Positions 1-8,278 of a DNA stretch of 64,000 bases are shown one piece after another. The notes under the pieces were generated by a model, which was not told the origin of the DNA, searched no databases, and saw only the letters and a program-made list of their open reading frames with translations. A program made the position numbers and the translations under genes. The DNA lies in the NCBI RefSeq assembly GCF_004920835.1, contig NZ_QFHO01000008.1:95802-159801 (forward strand). Direction: 5' to 3'. The stretch is from Stenotrophomonas maltophilia. Lineage in GTDB: Bacteria; Pseudomonadota; Gammaproteobacteria; Xanthomonadales; Xanthomonadaceae. Numbering within the stretch: the stretch's first letter is position 1; every line of letters starts with the position of its first letter.

Positions 1-1
1 A

Positions 2-1018
2 GAAGAAGCGCTGCAATCAGCGCTCAATCAAGCATATGCAAAAGGTGATGTGTCTACAGCAGATTTCACCCTTGCGTGGCTTTTCATCCTATTGGGTCAG
101 CGTAGCAAGCAGTACGCGTCCTTAAAGGTCTGCGATGTTAGGGTGGAAACAGATGCTGATGGGATGCTGAAGTATTCCATTCAGATGCCAAGCGCTAAGA
201 AAGGTGCAAAGTTTTCGCGTGCTCAGTTCGTAGAGCGCCCGCTTGTCGAGCAGTTTGGTGAGCATGTCAGTTCGTACGCTGAGAGCGTTCGCGCACGCTT
301 CTGTTCGATCCTAGGCGATGCAGGGCAAGCCCCTCTGTTTCCCTCCGTGCGCTCGAAGGCGGGCGCCCAGGGATTTGAATTCCATCGGACTGCCGTCATG
401 ATTGGCCGGACGATTACGACCGTTCTCGAAGGCCTGTCAGTGGTCTCCGAGCGCACGGGTAAGGCGATGAGCATTAGCGGTGTCCGATTCAGGAGAACGA
501 TCGGAACGCGAGCTGGTGAAGAGGGGTACAGTCCTTTGGTCATCGCCCGACTTCTCGATCACACAGACACCCAGAATGTTGGCGTTTACTCGGCCAGTTC
601 GCCTGCAATCATCGAGCGCATTGATCGTGCCATTGCTATGGAGATGGCTCCATTGGCCCAAGCGTTCGCGGGAACGCTTGTGGAGGGATTGGGCGAGAAT
701 ACGTCGAAGCGCGTAATCGATCTGCGTATTGATCGAAGCGGTTCCCCTATGGGCGATTGTGGAACACACGGATTCTGCGGATTCAATGCTCCGATCGCCT
801 GTTACACCTGCTCCAGCTTCGAGGCTTGGATGGATGGGCCACATGAGGCGGTACTACAGCACCTGCTTGACCAGCGTGAAAAGCAACTCAGGGATTCTGA
901 TAAGCGCATCGCTTCCATCAACGACCGAACCATATTCGCAGTTGCGGCCGTGATAGAGGAATGTCGCCAGGCTAAGGTGCGTCGTTGCTCACTCGGTGGA
1001 GCTAGAACCTGTGGCTAA
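2..1018 (+). CDS. tyrosine recombinase of a three-gene integration module, 5' end outside the window (GmtY/TnpA-like)
   Basis: The frame is open from base 2 to the stop at 1018, so the gene begins outside the window and 338 residues are visible. Tyrosine-recombinase features seen: a box-I-like arginine in LLGQRSKQYASL near the left end, a box-II-like VRFRRTIGTRAGEEG in which the usual HxxR histidine seems replaced, and IARLLDHTDTQNVGVY carrying the histidine and the candidate nucleophile tyrosine. A Cys-rich stretch (CGTHGFCGFNAPIACYTC) and a charged tail follow, perhaps metal-binding. It overlaps the next recombinase by 8 bases. A medium recombinase, a ~690-residue recombinase and a small protein in this order is the layout of gamma-mobile-trio elements and, more distantly, of Tn554 TnpA-TnpB-TnpC. 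By eye I cannot settle which family is right. Confidence 0.72.
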   Translation, partial: EEALQSALNQAYAKGDVSTADFTLAWLFILLGQRSKQYASLKVCDVRVETDADGMLKYSIQMPSAKKGAKFSRAQFVERPLVEQFGEHVSSYAESVRARFCSILGDAGQAPLFPSVRSKAGAQGFEFHRTAVMIGRTITTVLEGLSVVSERTGKAMSISGVRFRRTIGTRAGEEGYSPLVIARLLDHTDTQNVGVYSASSPAIIERIDRAIAMEMAPLAQAFAGTLVEGLGENTSKRVIDLRIDRSGSPMGDCGTHGFCGFNAPIACYTCSSFEAWMDGPHEAVLQHLLDQREKQLRDSDKRIASINDRTIFAVAAVIEECRQAKVRRCSLGGARTCG

Positions 1019-3077
1019 AGTAGTTCTTTTTCAGCCGCGTAGTGAGCTAAATGCCGAGGGGAATGTCTCTGCGTTTATTGCTCTGTGCCGGAATGAGTTG
1101 ACCATCTTTGGTGCCGAGCTCGCCTTCGAGGATATGGCATGGGAGATCGCGGATTCTGTCAGGATCAAAGCTAGGCGAGGCGCGTTTCGCGCTATTTTTA
1201 GCTCATGGGATTCAGTTAACGAGCGTGTGCCACGCCCGATGCCCGAGCCCTTTGGTTCGTTCGCCAAGTCCTACCTTCGATATCAGCATGGTATGCGCCC
1301 AACGAAGTGTATAGGGTTTCGGCTCGCCTCCCTGCGAGCGTTGGCAGCTGCACTGGAAGATCAAGGGGCTTCTAATGTTGCTTCAGTCACTGCGGCGACC
1401 TTCAATAGGGCGGCTTTACTCATCCGGGCTAAGTTCAGCCCATCTGCGGGCTATCGAGTCGGTTCGCAATTGGAGATGCTTGCTTCGTTCATTGATGACA
1501 ACCGCTTAGCGGCGGTCCCATTGCGCTGGTTCAATTCCATACCTCGCCCGACGGAGGCGAACGGTAGGGTAGGAGACGAGTTTGAGGCTGCCCGGCAGGC
1601 TAAGCTTCCCAGCCCCCGCTCGTTGGAATGCCTGGCGCTGGCCTTTCGCGCAGCGAGCGAGCCTGCTGATCTGTTTATAACGTCGGCGGCGGGGATCATG
1701 TGCTCAGCCCCGGATCGGGTGAATGAGGTTTTGCTGCTTAGAGCGGAGCCTGAGGTCACAACAGCTCGTCCGGATGCGTCGCCGGCATATGGGCTGCGGT
1801 TCTGGCCTTCCAAGGGTGCAGACCCCATGGTCAAGTGGGTTGTCCCATCTATGAGTTCGGTCGTGCGCGAGGCCGTGAGAAGACTCAATGATCTATCAGC
1901 AGAGGCGCGTCGCGTGGCGCGCTGGTACGAACGTGATCCCAAGACGATGTTCCTCCCATCACATCTCGAGCATCTGCGCGGCTGTGACTTGTCAATTGCA
2001 GAGCTCGGCGAAGTCCTTTTTGCAGAATCGGTGTCGCCCGCGAGCACTAGGGCGTGGTGCTTGGGTAATGGCGTGCCTGTCGAGAAGCGTCGCGGCAGAA
2101 TCGTAGTCAAGTTCTCGGATGTTGAGGCCTCTGTCATCAGCTTCCTGCCCAGAGGGTTCCCTTGGTTGGACGTCGATTCTGATCTGCGGTACAGCGAAGC
2201 GCTTTGCGTAGTTCGGCGTAATGAGTTGCATCGGACCAAGCGGACGTTACGTTGCGTCATCGAGGCGCCAGATCAGAGCTTTATCTCTACTGGTCTTGGT
2301 GGTCGTACAGAGCACGGATTTAAGTCCGTCTTCGATCATCTGGGCTACTTCGATTCAGACGGATCTCCAATCGTCATTCGTACTCACCAATTCAGACACT
2401 ATCTGAATACCTTGGCTCAGGCCGGTGGCATGAGTGAACTCGACATCGCAAAGTGGTCGGGTCGGAATGACGTTCGTCAGAATGACTCATACAACCATGT
2501 CTCTGATCGCGATGTTCAGGCGCGGCTTGTGGGGCTGCGGCAGGAAAGGCAGCGCGAGTCGGTGACTGAACTGGCGGCTGAGCCGCGGCCGCAGGTCCGG
2601 GTTAGCCTAATTCCTCGAGAGAAGTTCACGGAAATGGGCATCCAAGCCGCCCACACAACCGATTTCGGAGTCTGCGTGCACGACTTCGTCATGTCGCCCT
2701 GCGCCCTGCACCGTGACTGTACGAATTGCAACGAGCAGGTGTGTATCAAGGGCGACGAAATCGGTGATGCAAATACGCGTGCCAAACTTGCCGAAACCAG
2801 TAGTCTTTTAGCTGAGGCAGAAGCTGCGGACGCTGAAGGGATATGTGGCGCGTCGCGTTGGGTTGAACATCAAAGGCTGACGCTATCAAGACTGTCGGAG
2901 CTTGTTGCAATTCTGGACGATCCGCAAGTTCCACCAGGTGCGCTAATCCGCTTGACTCACATTCGTCCGGCCTCTCGGGTTCGGCAGGCAGTGGATGCCC
3001 GCCGGTTGTTGGATCAACGTGACAAAGAGCAGGTGCCAATGGAATGGGCGATCGAAGTGCGAGGGACCACTTCATGA
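1011..3077 (+). CDS. large tyrosine recombinase of the trio (GmtZ/TnpB-like)
   Basis: A 688-residue DNA strand-exchange enzyme, presumed to cut and rejoin the island ends together with the preceding recombinase. The catalytic core lies in the C-terminal half: a box-I-like arginine in CSAPDRVNEVLLL (about residue 235), HQFRHYLNTLAQAGG (HxxR-type box II, about residue 455) and SGRNDVRQNDSYNH with the candidate nucleophile Tyr near residue 494. After the core comes a cysteine/histidine cluster (CVHDF, CALHRDCTNC, CIKG, residues about 554-580) that could hold zinc. I chose the GTG at 1011 because GGTGGAG lies just upstream; a GTG at 996 is also in frame. The stop overlaps the third gene by an ATGA junction, so the three are probably translationally coupled. 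Confidence 0.75.
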   Translation: MAKVVLFQPRSELNAEGNVSAFIALCRNELTIFGAELAFEDMAWEIADSVRIKARRGAFRAIFSSWDSVNERVPRPMPEPFGSFAKSYLRYQHGMRPTKCIGFRLASLRALAAALEDQGASNVASVTAATFNRAALLIRAKFSPSAGYRVGSQLEMLASFIDDNRLAAVPLRWFNSIPRPTEANGRVGDEFEAARQAKLPSPRSLECLALAFRAASEPADLFITSAAGIMCSAPDRVNEVLLLRAEPEVTTARPDASPAYGLRFWPSKGADPMVKWVVPSMSSVVREAVRRLNDLSAEARRVARWYERDPKTMFLPSHLEHLRGCDLSIAELGEVLFAESVSPASTRAWCLGNGVPVEKRRGRIVVKFSDVEASVISFLPRGFPWLDVDSDLRYSEALCVVRRNELHRTKRTLRCVIEAPDQSFISTGLGGRTEHGFKSVFDHLGYFDSDGSPIVIRTHQFRHYLNTLAQAGGMSELDIAKWSGRNDVRQNDSYNHVSDRDVQARLVGLRQERQRESVTELAAEPRPQVRVSLIPREKFTEMGIQAAHTTDFGVCVHDFVMSPCALHRDCTNCNEQVCIKGDEIGDANTRAKLAETSSLLAEAEAADAEGICGASRWVEHQRLTLSRLSELVAILDDPQVPPGALIRLTHIRPASRVRQAVDARRLLDQRDKEQVPMEWAIEVRGTTS

Positions 3078-3538
3078 GAAGGGCAAAGAATCTCAGTGAT
3101 GAAGATATCGCTAGAATTGTCGGAATTCTTGACGGCTGGTCAGGTCGTTTGACTTGGCAATCTCTGCTGGACGCGGTGGAGCGGCACCTCTTTACGCGGT
3201 ATACGCGGCAAGCGTTGCATAAGCACACTCGGATTCAGCAAGCCTTCGAACAGCGTAAGGCGGGGTTAGCCGCAAAAAGGGGGCATCTGCGGAAGGTCGA
3301 GGCTGTCCCTGAAATGCAGATTGCTATGGACCGAATTCTACGGCTGGAGGCGGAACTAGAACGCGTCTATCGCGAGAATAACTGCCTACTGGAGCAGTTC
3401 GTAAGATGGTCGTACAACGCGAGCCTGCGAGGCCTAGATGCTGACTACCTGAACTCTCCCTTGCCATCGGTGAGGGGGACCGATTCTGGCGGTCGGCCAC
3501 CTGGCAGTATTGGGTCCTTTTCCTCCAAAAAGAGCTAA
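3074..3538 (+). CDS. small third protein of the recombinase trio (GmtX/TnpC-like)
   Basis: A 154-residue basic protein starting at the ATG of an ATGA overlap with the large recombinase (an in-frame ATG at 3044 is less likely). Residues 1-60 look like a small helical DNA-binding region with the stretch TRYTRQALHKHTRIQQAFEQ, and residues about 75-115 form a heptad-rich segment (IAMDRILRLEAELERVYREN) that should make a coiled coil. Accessory proteins of this size and shape accompany paired tyrosine recombinases in Tn554 (TnpC) and in gamma-mobile-trio elements, where they are thought to assist or orient recombination. The assignment rests mainly on position and coiled-coil form; no enzymatic motif is visible. 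Confidence 0.6.
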   Translation: MRRAKNLSDEDIARIVGILDGWSGRLTWQSLLDAVERHLFTRYTRQALHKHTRIQQAFEQRKAGLAAKRGHLRKVEAVPEMQIAMDRILRLEAELERVYRENNCLLEQFVRWSYNASLRGLDADYLNSPLPSVRGTDSGGRPPGSIGSFSSKKS

Positions 3539-3559
3539 CCTGGCCTCAACGAATACCAA

Positions 3560-4132
3560 TTACTCGGACCCATGCGAGGTTCCAGATTTGGACCAGCTGC
3601 GGATGAACTGTTCTTGCTCATTCGTCTCAATTGCTCCGGGCCTGACCTGACGAACCATGTGCATGGCTTGTTCTGCAGATTTAGCGGCTCCAGTGTCCAG
3701 TAGCAATAGGCAGGCTACGGTTCCCGCTCGTCCCAGGCCGCCCTTGCAGTGCACCACGGCTCGACCCCCACACAGTATTTTCTCGCAGAGTGCAGGCCCC
3801 ACCTTTCGCCATTCATCAAGAAAGGCATCCGCCGGGCCTGCACCATCTACGATCGGTAGGCCAAACCATCGGAGACCTAAGGCTATTGCTCGTTCGGGTA
3901 GTGCAGCGATCCTGAGTTCATCGAATTCCCATGGCTCAAGTAGGGACACTAGGTAGGTCGCCCCCCACTCACGAATTGTGCGCAGATCCAATTCTAAGTC
4001 TCGATTCCACGCGCCGGTCATAGCGGACTCTTGATACTTGCCAGGAGCGAACGTTATGCCTATTGCCCCGTCGCTAGTGCCGACGTTGAGCGTGGCAATA
4101 TGTAGAGGGTGGGTATGGCTGGTTCTAAACAC
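3560..4132 (-). CDS. dual-specificity (CDKN3-type) protein phosphatase
   Basis: A 190-residue cytosolic phosphatase. The P-loop HCKGGLGRAGT (residues 128-138; Cys129 nucleophile, Arg135 phosphate binder) matches the HCxxGxxRxG[ST] signature of Cys-dependent phosphatases, and Asp96 in LPIVDG is placed as the general acid. The overall form (LVSLLEPWEFDEL before the acid loop, QAMHMVRQVRPGAIETNEQEQFI after the P-loop) is that of the cyclin-dependent-kinase-inhibitor-3-like family. The likely start is GTG at 4132 with GAGG about 9 bases upstream. It is divergent from a HAD-like gene across a 301-base gap that carries a triple repeat. The substrate is unknown; phosphoprotein, nucleotide or phosphosugar are all possible. 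Confidence 0.8.
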   Translation of the reverse strand: MFRTSHTHPLHIATLNVGTSDGAIGITFAPGKYQESAMTGAWNRDLELDLRTIREWGATYLVSLLEPWEFDELRIAALPERAIALGLRWFGLPIVDGAGPADAFLDEWRKVGPALCEKILCGGRAVVHCKGGLGRAGTVACLLLLDTGAAKSAEQAMHMVRQVRPGAIETNEQEQFIRSWSKSGTSHGSE

Positions 4133-4288
4133 TTTCTAAACCTCATTGCGAGGAGTGAGCAAGCAACGACCTATGCGCTGGTCGACGCTTGTGCTGTGGA
4201 TTTCGAGTTGGTGTAACGACCCTCCTACATTATTCAGATGGGCCGCGCTAACGCTAAAGATGATCTTCTTTTCGCCTAGATTCAAGAA

Positions 4289-4378
4289 GTACCAGTAGGC
4301 TCACGGGGAGCCGATAGCAGCGTACCAGTAGGCTCACGCCGGGCCAGCAGCTGCGTACCAGTAGGCTCACGGAATAGA
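4289..4378. repeat. three tandem copies of a 33-bp unit with a 15-bp invariant core
   Basis: The core ACCAGTAGGCTCACG occurs at 4291-4305, 4324-4338 and 4357-4371, exactly 33 bases apart, preceded by GT or CGT each time. The 18-base segments between cores are similar but not identical (both GC-rich and ending in AGC(A/T)GC-type sequence), so this is an imperfect tandem array. It occupies the 301-base divergent gap (4133-4433) between the phosphatase and HAD genes, apart from which I see no gene there. Regularly spaced sites in a divergent promoter region suggest repeated binding of a regulator or an iteron-like array. Function is not established. Confidence 0.85.
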
Positions 4379-4433
4379 CAGTGACCGGTTGCGCGCGCAA
4401 AGTACAATCGTGTGCTAAAGGCAGAGGTAGCAT

Positions 4434-4886
4434 ATGAAGCCGACCGTGCTGGCGTTGGATCTAGAAGGAACACTCATATCCAATGCGATCAGTCAGATTC
4501 CAAGGCCTGGTCTCCACAGGTTCCTTTTAAACGTCCAATCGCAGTTCAATCAGTTGGTGATGTTCACTACCGTGCCGGAGGATCGCTTTCGCGCCATCGC
4601 TGAACTACTTGGCCGCGAAGGAAGTGCTCCTATCTGGTTTGCGAGTCTCAACTACGTTCAATGGGCGGGGAAGACCAAGGACCTGCGGCTCGTCGAGCCG
4701 CGCCTTGGGAAAGCGTTGCTACTCGATGACCATGGACCGTATGTCCATCCGGGACAGGAGCACTTGTGGGTTCAGATTCCGCTTTTTGCATCCCCATATC
4801 CTCCAGGCGATGATGGGCTCTTGATTGCGTCTCGACGTTTAATTGAACGAGTCAACGCAGCAACAGCTCCGCCAAGGTCCTCTTGA
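4434..4886 (+). CDS. HAD-like (NIF-type) small phosphatase-fold protein
   Basis: A 150-residue protein with a short HAD core. Motif I is VLALDLEGTLI: Asp9 is the expected nucleophile, but the second acidic position, normally Asp, is Glu11. Motif II is LVMFTTVP (residues about 40-47), the lysine motif is probably GKTKDLRLV, and the terminal acidic motif is KALLLDDHGPYV. No cap domain is present, as in small phosphoprotein phosphatases of the NLI-interacting-factor kind. GAGGTAG precedes the ATG. The DxE variant could weaken or alter catalysis. It is divergently paired with the dual-specificity phosphatase, suggesting the two act on one modified substrate; that is inference. Confidence 0.6.
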   Translation: MKPTVLALDLEGTLISNAISQIPRPGLHRFLLNVQSQFNQLVMFTTVPEDRFRAIAELLGREGSAPIWFASLNYVQWAGKTKDLRLVEPRLGKALLLDDHGPYVHPGQEHLWVQIPLFASPYPPGDDGLLIASRRLIERVNAATAPPRSS

Positions 4887-4902
4887 GAAGCGGCGACCGC
4901 TG

Positions 4903-5394
4903 ATGCGCGAGCCTATGGCGATTCCTCTCGGGAGCGGCGCTCAGTCCCTGACGCCAGTTCCGCAGATCCTGCGATGCGCTGCTGTGGAGCGGGAGGCGCT
5001 AGCCGCTCAATGGCTTAGTGCGGGCGAAGTCGCCGCCGGACTCGGCTTGCCGGTGAGCACCGGTAGCTGTCGCGTAGGTCAGTTGCGGCGCACCGGCTGC
5101 TTGCTACGTGTCTACATCGCGAACCCCGTATCCAGCTATCGCTACCCGACTTGGCAGTTTGATGCCAATGGCCAACCACCTGATCATCTTGCCGAAATCT
5201 TGATGACGTTGCGCGGTGATAGGAGGTTCGCGTGCGAGCCGGACGGGCTGCGTCGAACCACCGGTTGGGGCGAGGTCGAGTGGCTGCTGTCTCCCCACGC
5301 GCTGCTCGATGGTGCCGCTCCAGCGGAGGTCCTAGTCAGCGACTCGGCCAGTGTGCTGAAGGCAGCGCGTGCCGAGTTCTTGGCCGACGGCTGA
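4903..5394 (+). CDS. putative two-domain regulator with DUF2384-like C-terminus (orphan antitoxin-like)
   Basis: A 163-residue protein begun at the ATG at 4903 with GAGAAG upstream; a further ATG at 4915 is possible. The middle region (EALAAQWLSAGEVAAGLGLP) looks like a helix-turn-helix, followed by a segment with aromatic residues (NPVSSYRYPTWQFDANG) as in small winged modules. The C-terminus (WLLSPHALLDGAAPAEVLV, then SVLKAARAEF) resembles the LDGxxPxEVL motif of the Xre/MbcA/ParS toxin-binding domain (DUF2384). Such antitoxins normally sit next to a RES-type toxin, but no toxin gene is adjacent: the intact IS5-family element begins 146 bases downstream. It follows the HAD gene by 16 bases and may share its transcript. 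Confidence 0.5.
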   Translation: MREPMAIPLGSGAQSLTPVPQILRCAAVEREALAAQWLSAGEVAAGLGLPVSTGSCRVGQLRRTGCLLRVYIANPVSSYRYPTWQFDANGQPPDHLAEILMTLRGDRRFACEPDGLRRTTGWGEVEWLLSPHALLDGAAPAEVLVSDSASVLKAARAEFLADG

Positions 5395-5638
5395 TCGTTC
5401 GGGTGAATTCACCGGCTCTCGTCACGGGGCTCTGAGAAGAAGCGACGCTACCTGCACGCCTAAGCTCAGCTCTGCAATCACCGGTTGCTGCATGCTGCTA
5501 GTCCCGACCATGCATATAGCCTCGCAATTTGCATTCACTTGAGGATGCTCTGAACAGTTCGCCCGGACCTCTATTTCCACGAGTCGCGGTACGGAGCACC
5601 GCGGCGGGCGAGGAAACTGATACCTGAAAAGTGGTTTT

Positions 5639-5659
5639 GAGGTTCCTTTTCGGAACCTC
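5639..5659 (-). terminator. hairpin downstream of the IS5-family transposase
   Basis: Perfect 8-base stem GAGGTTCC / GGAACCTC around a five-base loop, 10 bases past the transposase stop. On the minus strand it is followed by AAAACCACTTTT rather than a clean T run, so it may act as a transposase terminator or as protection against read-in from outside. A related but mutated hairpin is in copy B near 10252-10270. Confidence 0.5.
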
Positions 5660-5668
5660 CAGGCAGAT

Positions 5669-6637
5669 TTATCCCTGGGCCGGCATCAGCTGCCGGCGTG
5701 CCATCCACAGATCACACAGGGCAAACAGGGTCAGCACCTGAGCGGCGTTCTTCACCAAGCCGCGATAGCGAACCTTGGTGTATCCGAACTGGCGCTTGAT
5801 GACTCTGAAGGCGTGCTCGACCTTCGCCCGCAGGCTGGCTTTCCAGGTTTCCCAGCGCTCCTGGTAGCGCCGCTCCCTCGCGTTCCTGATTGTCTTCACT
5901 TTGCCGCGCTTCTTTGCAATCAGGAACGCGGCTTTACAGTCCTTCAGTTCGGGTCGCGAGTCTGTGCCTGTGTAGCCGCTGTCGCCGAGGATGCACGCCT
6001 CCTTGCCGTGTAGCCGCGCGTGGGTGACCGTTACGTGGCCGACGTTGGCCGCCGTGCACTTCGCATGGCGAACCAGTCCGGAGAACTCATCGACCCCGAT
6101 ATGCGCCTTCATGCCGAAGTACCACTGGTTGCCTTTCCGGGTCTGATGCATCTCCGGATTGCGCGACTTGTCCGCGTTATTTGTTGAACTTGGCGCGTGT
6201 ATGATGGTGGCGTCCACGATCGTTCCCGCACCCAGGCTCATGCCTTTGCGCTGCAAATGGGCGTTCACTGCGCTAAGCAGTTCTGACGCCAGCCCATGTG
6301 TCTCAAGCAGTCTGCGGAAGTTGAGGGTCGTGGTCTCATCAGGAACACGGGCCAAGCCGTTGATCCCGGCGAAACGGCGCATCACCGCCGTGTCATACAG
6401 TGCCTCCTCCATGGACGGATCGCTGAGCGCGTACCACTGTTGCAGGAAATGTACACGCAGCATTGTCGCCAAAGGATACGGCTGGCGGCCGCGACGACCC
6501 GTCTTCGGGTAGTCCGGCTCGATCAGTGCCAGCAGGCGCTTCCACGGCACGACCTGGTCCATCTCAGCAAGGAACCGCTCACGCCGGGTTTGCTTGCGCT
6601 GGCCCAGGCCCTCCGCGTCACCGTACGTCAGTTGCAT
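5669..6637 (-). CDS. IS5-family DDE transposase (intact)
   Basis: 322 residues, full length for an IS5-type transposase. An N-terminal helical DNA-binding domain (RLLALIEPDYPKTGRRGRQP and YALSDPSMEEALYD, residues about 35-90) precedes the RNase-H-like core. The acidic triad can be placed at D in IVDATIIHAP (about residue 142), D in ILGDSGYTGTD (about 218) and E in [17 protein letters not shown] (about 274). No frameshift or stop interrupts it, so it is probably able to mobilise this copy and possibly the inverted-repeat ends of decayed copy B. Confidence 0.93.
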   Translation of the reverse strand: MQLTYGDAEGLGQRKQTRRERFLAEMDQVVPWKRLLALIEPDYPKTGRRGRQPYPLATMLRVHFLQQWYALSDPSMEEALYDTAVMRRFAGINGLARVPDETTTLNFRRLLETHGLASELLSAVNAHLQRKGMSLGAGTIVDATIIHAPSSTNNADKSRNPEMHQTRKGNQWYFGMKAHIGVDEFSGLVRHAKCTAANVGHVTVTHARLHGKEACILGDSGYTGTDSRPELKDCKAAFLIAKKRGKVKTIRNARERRYQERWETWKASLRAKVEHAFRVIKRQFGYTKVRYRGLVKNAAQVLTLFALCDLWMARRQLMPAQG

Positions 6638-6871
6638 GATCGACCGTCACTCTTCATCTCATGGCTAGCGGCCGGCACTACCATGAAATCTTCCTCATAT
6701 TTGTTCAGAGCATCCCTTATGCTTTACCTTACTGATGGAAGGACTTCAACGCATCTTGCGAGCGGGTATTCAACCCCTCATTGCACGGGCGGCCGGTTGT
6801 TGCTTTGAGGCAAGTTGCTCTCTCACTCGATGACATGAAGGTGAGATATCTTCCCGGATCAAAAACAGAGA

Positions 6872-8278
6872 TCAATCTGCCAGGAAAACCGCATCCGCAC
6901 GGGCCTTCAGCTCCTTTGTCTTCCTTCGGTCGCGGCTCTCCAGATACTCACAAAGACGTGATCGAACGAACGGAAGCATTCTCAGCTTCTGGGAAGATTG
7001 ATCAAGGATTGAGCCTTCACTTTCGAACCAGTCACGAACGTCCCTTGCTTCTTGCTCACTACCAAAGACCTGCTCCAGCGCTTCTACCTGCAGATCATCC
7101 ATGTAGAGAACCTGGTGTAGCCAAGAGACCTCGCGCGGACTCATCCACATGACGACGCGTTGGTGTAGCTCCTTCAAGCTGGTAGAACTACGCCCGCCAC
7201 TATCGAGCTCATCGATCAAAAGCGAAAGATGGTATGGAAGACCAGAGGACTCCAGCCAAGCGCGCTCCTTCTCCGCTGTATCGACAATGCCAAACTCCGC
7301 CAGAAGCTCGTCCACTTCAGCCTTCTCAAGGGGCTTGAGCACAATTGCGCGTCTAAGCTGCGCCTCGTAGTCCTTCCAGAGAGGGTTTGTGGCCTTGAGC
7401 TTGAACCTCGTCAGCACGATCAAAGTTGCATCGATGTCGCTGCTCTTGAGCTTGTTTAGGAATTTGGGGATCAGAAGTCCGCCGAGCTGCTTATGAAGCG
7501 CCTCATAGTCTTCCACAACGAAGAGCAACCGTTCCAACCGCTTGATCTTCCCGTGCCCCGGCTTGAGCTTGCCTTCGTGCTCACCCAGCAGGATCGCCTT
7601 TAGATCTGCTACCAATGCATTCGCAAGGACCTCTTCAGGATCTTGCTTAGCAGCCTCACGGAGGGATGAGGCGGAACCGATACCGAGCCTTTCCCAGATA
7701 CGGATGGATTCTGAAGACAAGGCCTTGATTTCACTCGCGGCCCCGGGGAGCTCGTCGGCGGCCTCCTTCACTGCCTCAGGGTCCACAAACTCTTTGACCT
7801 TCGGCACGAACATGCCGACACGCTGAACGATGGATGCACCTGACTTTATCAGCTTGGCAATTCCCTCGAGGTCTTCAGTGTTTACTCCGCGCTCCAAGAG
7901 TTCCTTGGTGATCTCACCCCTGATCTTAGAGACAGCCTCAATTGCTTCACGGGTCTCCGGGAAGTAGTAGCCTGATGGCTTCAACCCGATTCCCGGCCCA
8001 ACTGCAGAGCGCACAAGCGAGCCAACCAGCTGATCAATGGCTGCGGCAGTGAACTCGCCAGTTGAGCCATCTATCCCCCGGTTAGCTCCTACCAACTCTA
8101 TCCTCAGGAAACCCAGGCTATCCAAGTCAATGGATCGCATGGCCTTGGCAAACACGCTACTTTTGCCAATTCCACTGGGACCTTCAATGCTCTGAATCTT
8201 CAAGCCCTTGCTTGGCGATCCTGAAAGCAGATCCTCGAGCACCTGCGCTTCACGCTGACGGCCAACAAATCCTTCCAT
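6872..8278 (-). CDS. STAND-type P-loop NTPase
   Basis: 468 residues, no signal peptide or membrane segment. FVGR near residue 4 is the usual prelude to a STAND/AAA module; Walker A is GPSGIGKSS (33-41) and Walker B is LLFVVEDYE (251-259), followed by a sensor-like ATLIVLTRFKL. Between them is a long helical insert (about 100-245). The C-terminal part (about 375-455: WMSPREVSWLHQVLYMDDL and DVRDWFESEGSIL) looks like a winged helix, which in STAND proteins locks the off state. It has no fused effector or repeat sensor, so if it works in immunity the effector is probably the divergent metallo-hydrolase next door. It lies between the two IS5-family copies. Specific function unknown. Confidence 0.7.
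   Translation of the reverse strand: MEGFVGRQREAQVLEDLLSGSPSKGLKIQSIEGPSGIGKSSVFAKAMRSIDLDSLGFLRIELVGANRGIDGSTGEFTAAAIDQLVGSLVRSAVGPGIGLKPSGYYFPETREAIEAVSKIRGEITKELLERGVNTEDLEGIAKLIKSGASIVQRVGMFVPKVKEFVDPEAVKEAADELPGAASEIKALSSESIRIWERLGIGSASSLREAAKQDPEEVLANALVADLKAILLGEHEGKLKPGHGKIKRLERLLFVVEDYEALHKQLGGLLIPKFLNKLKSSDIDATLIVLTRFKLKATNPLWKDYEAQLRRAIVLKPLEKAEVDELLAEFGIVDTAEKERAWLESSGLPYHLSLLIDELDSGGRSSTSLKELHQRVVMWMSPREVSWLHQVLYMDDLQVEALEQVFGSEQEARDVRDWFESEGSILDQSSQKLRMLPFVRSRLCEYLESRDRRKTKELKARADAVFLAD

Larger units (their letters stand above)
5541..6715 (-). mobile_element. IS5-family insertion sequence, intact copy A
   Basis: The element is 1,175 bases with one transposase gene on the minus strand. 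The inner terminal inverted repeats are exact over 14 bases: GGATGCTCTGAACA at 5543-5556 and its complement at 6702-6715. With the left end taken as GAGGATG, the flanks carry the same three bases, CTT (5538-5540 and 6716-6718), a plausible target duplication for this family. A strong hairpin (5639-5659) lies between the left end and the transposase stop. The leader holds a short GTAGTGCCGGCCGCT-like sequence that resembles half of the host's SMAG repeats. Confidence 0.85.

Noticed and set aside
4289..4378. Possible CRISPR array
   Set aside because: Only three 15-base repeats with 18-base, mutually similar spacers; no cas genes and no leader.
4282..4473. Minus-strand frame containing three REPTGT-type peptide repeats
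   Set aside because: The peptide repeat is just the translation of the 33-bp DNA repeats; there is no ribosome site or homology, and the frame overlaps the HAD gene start.
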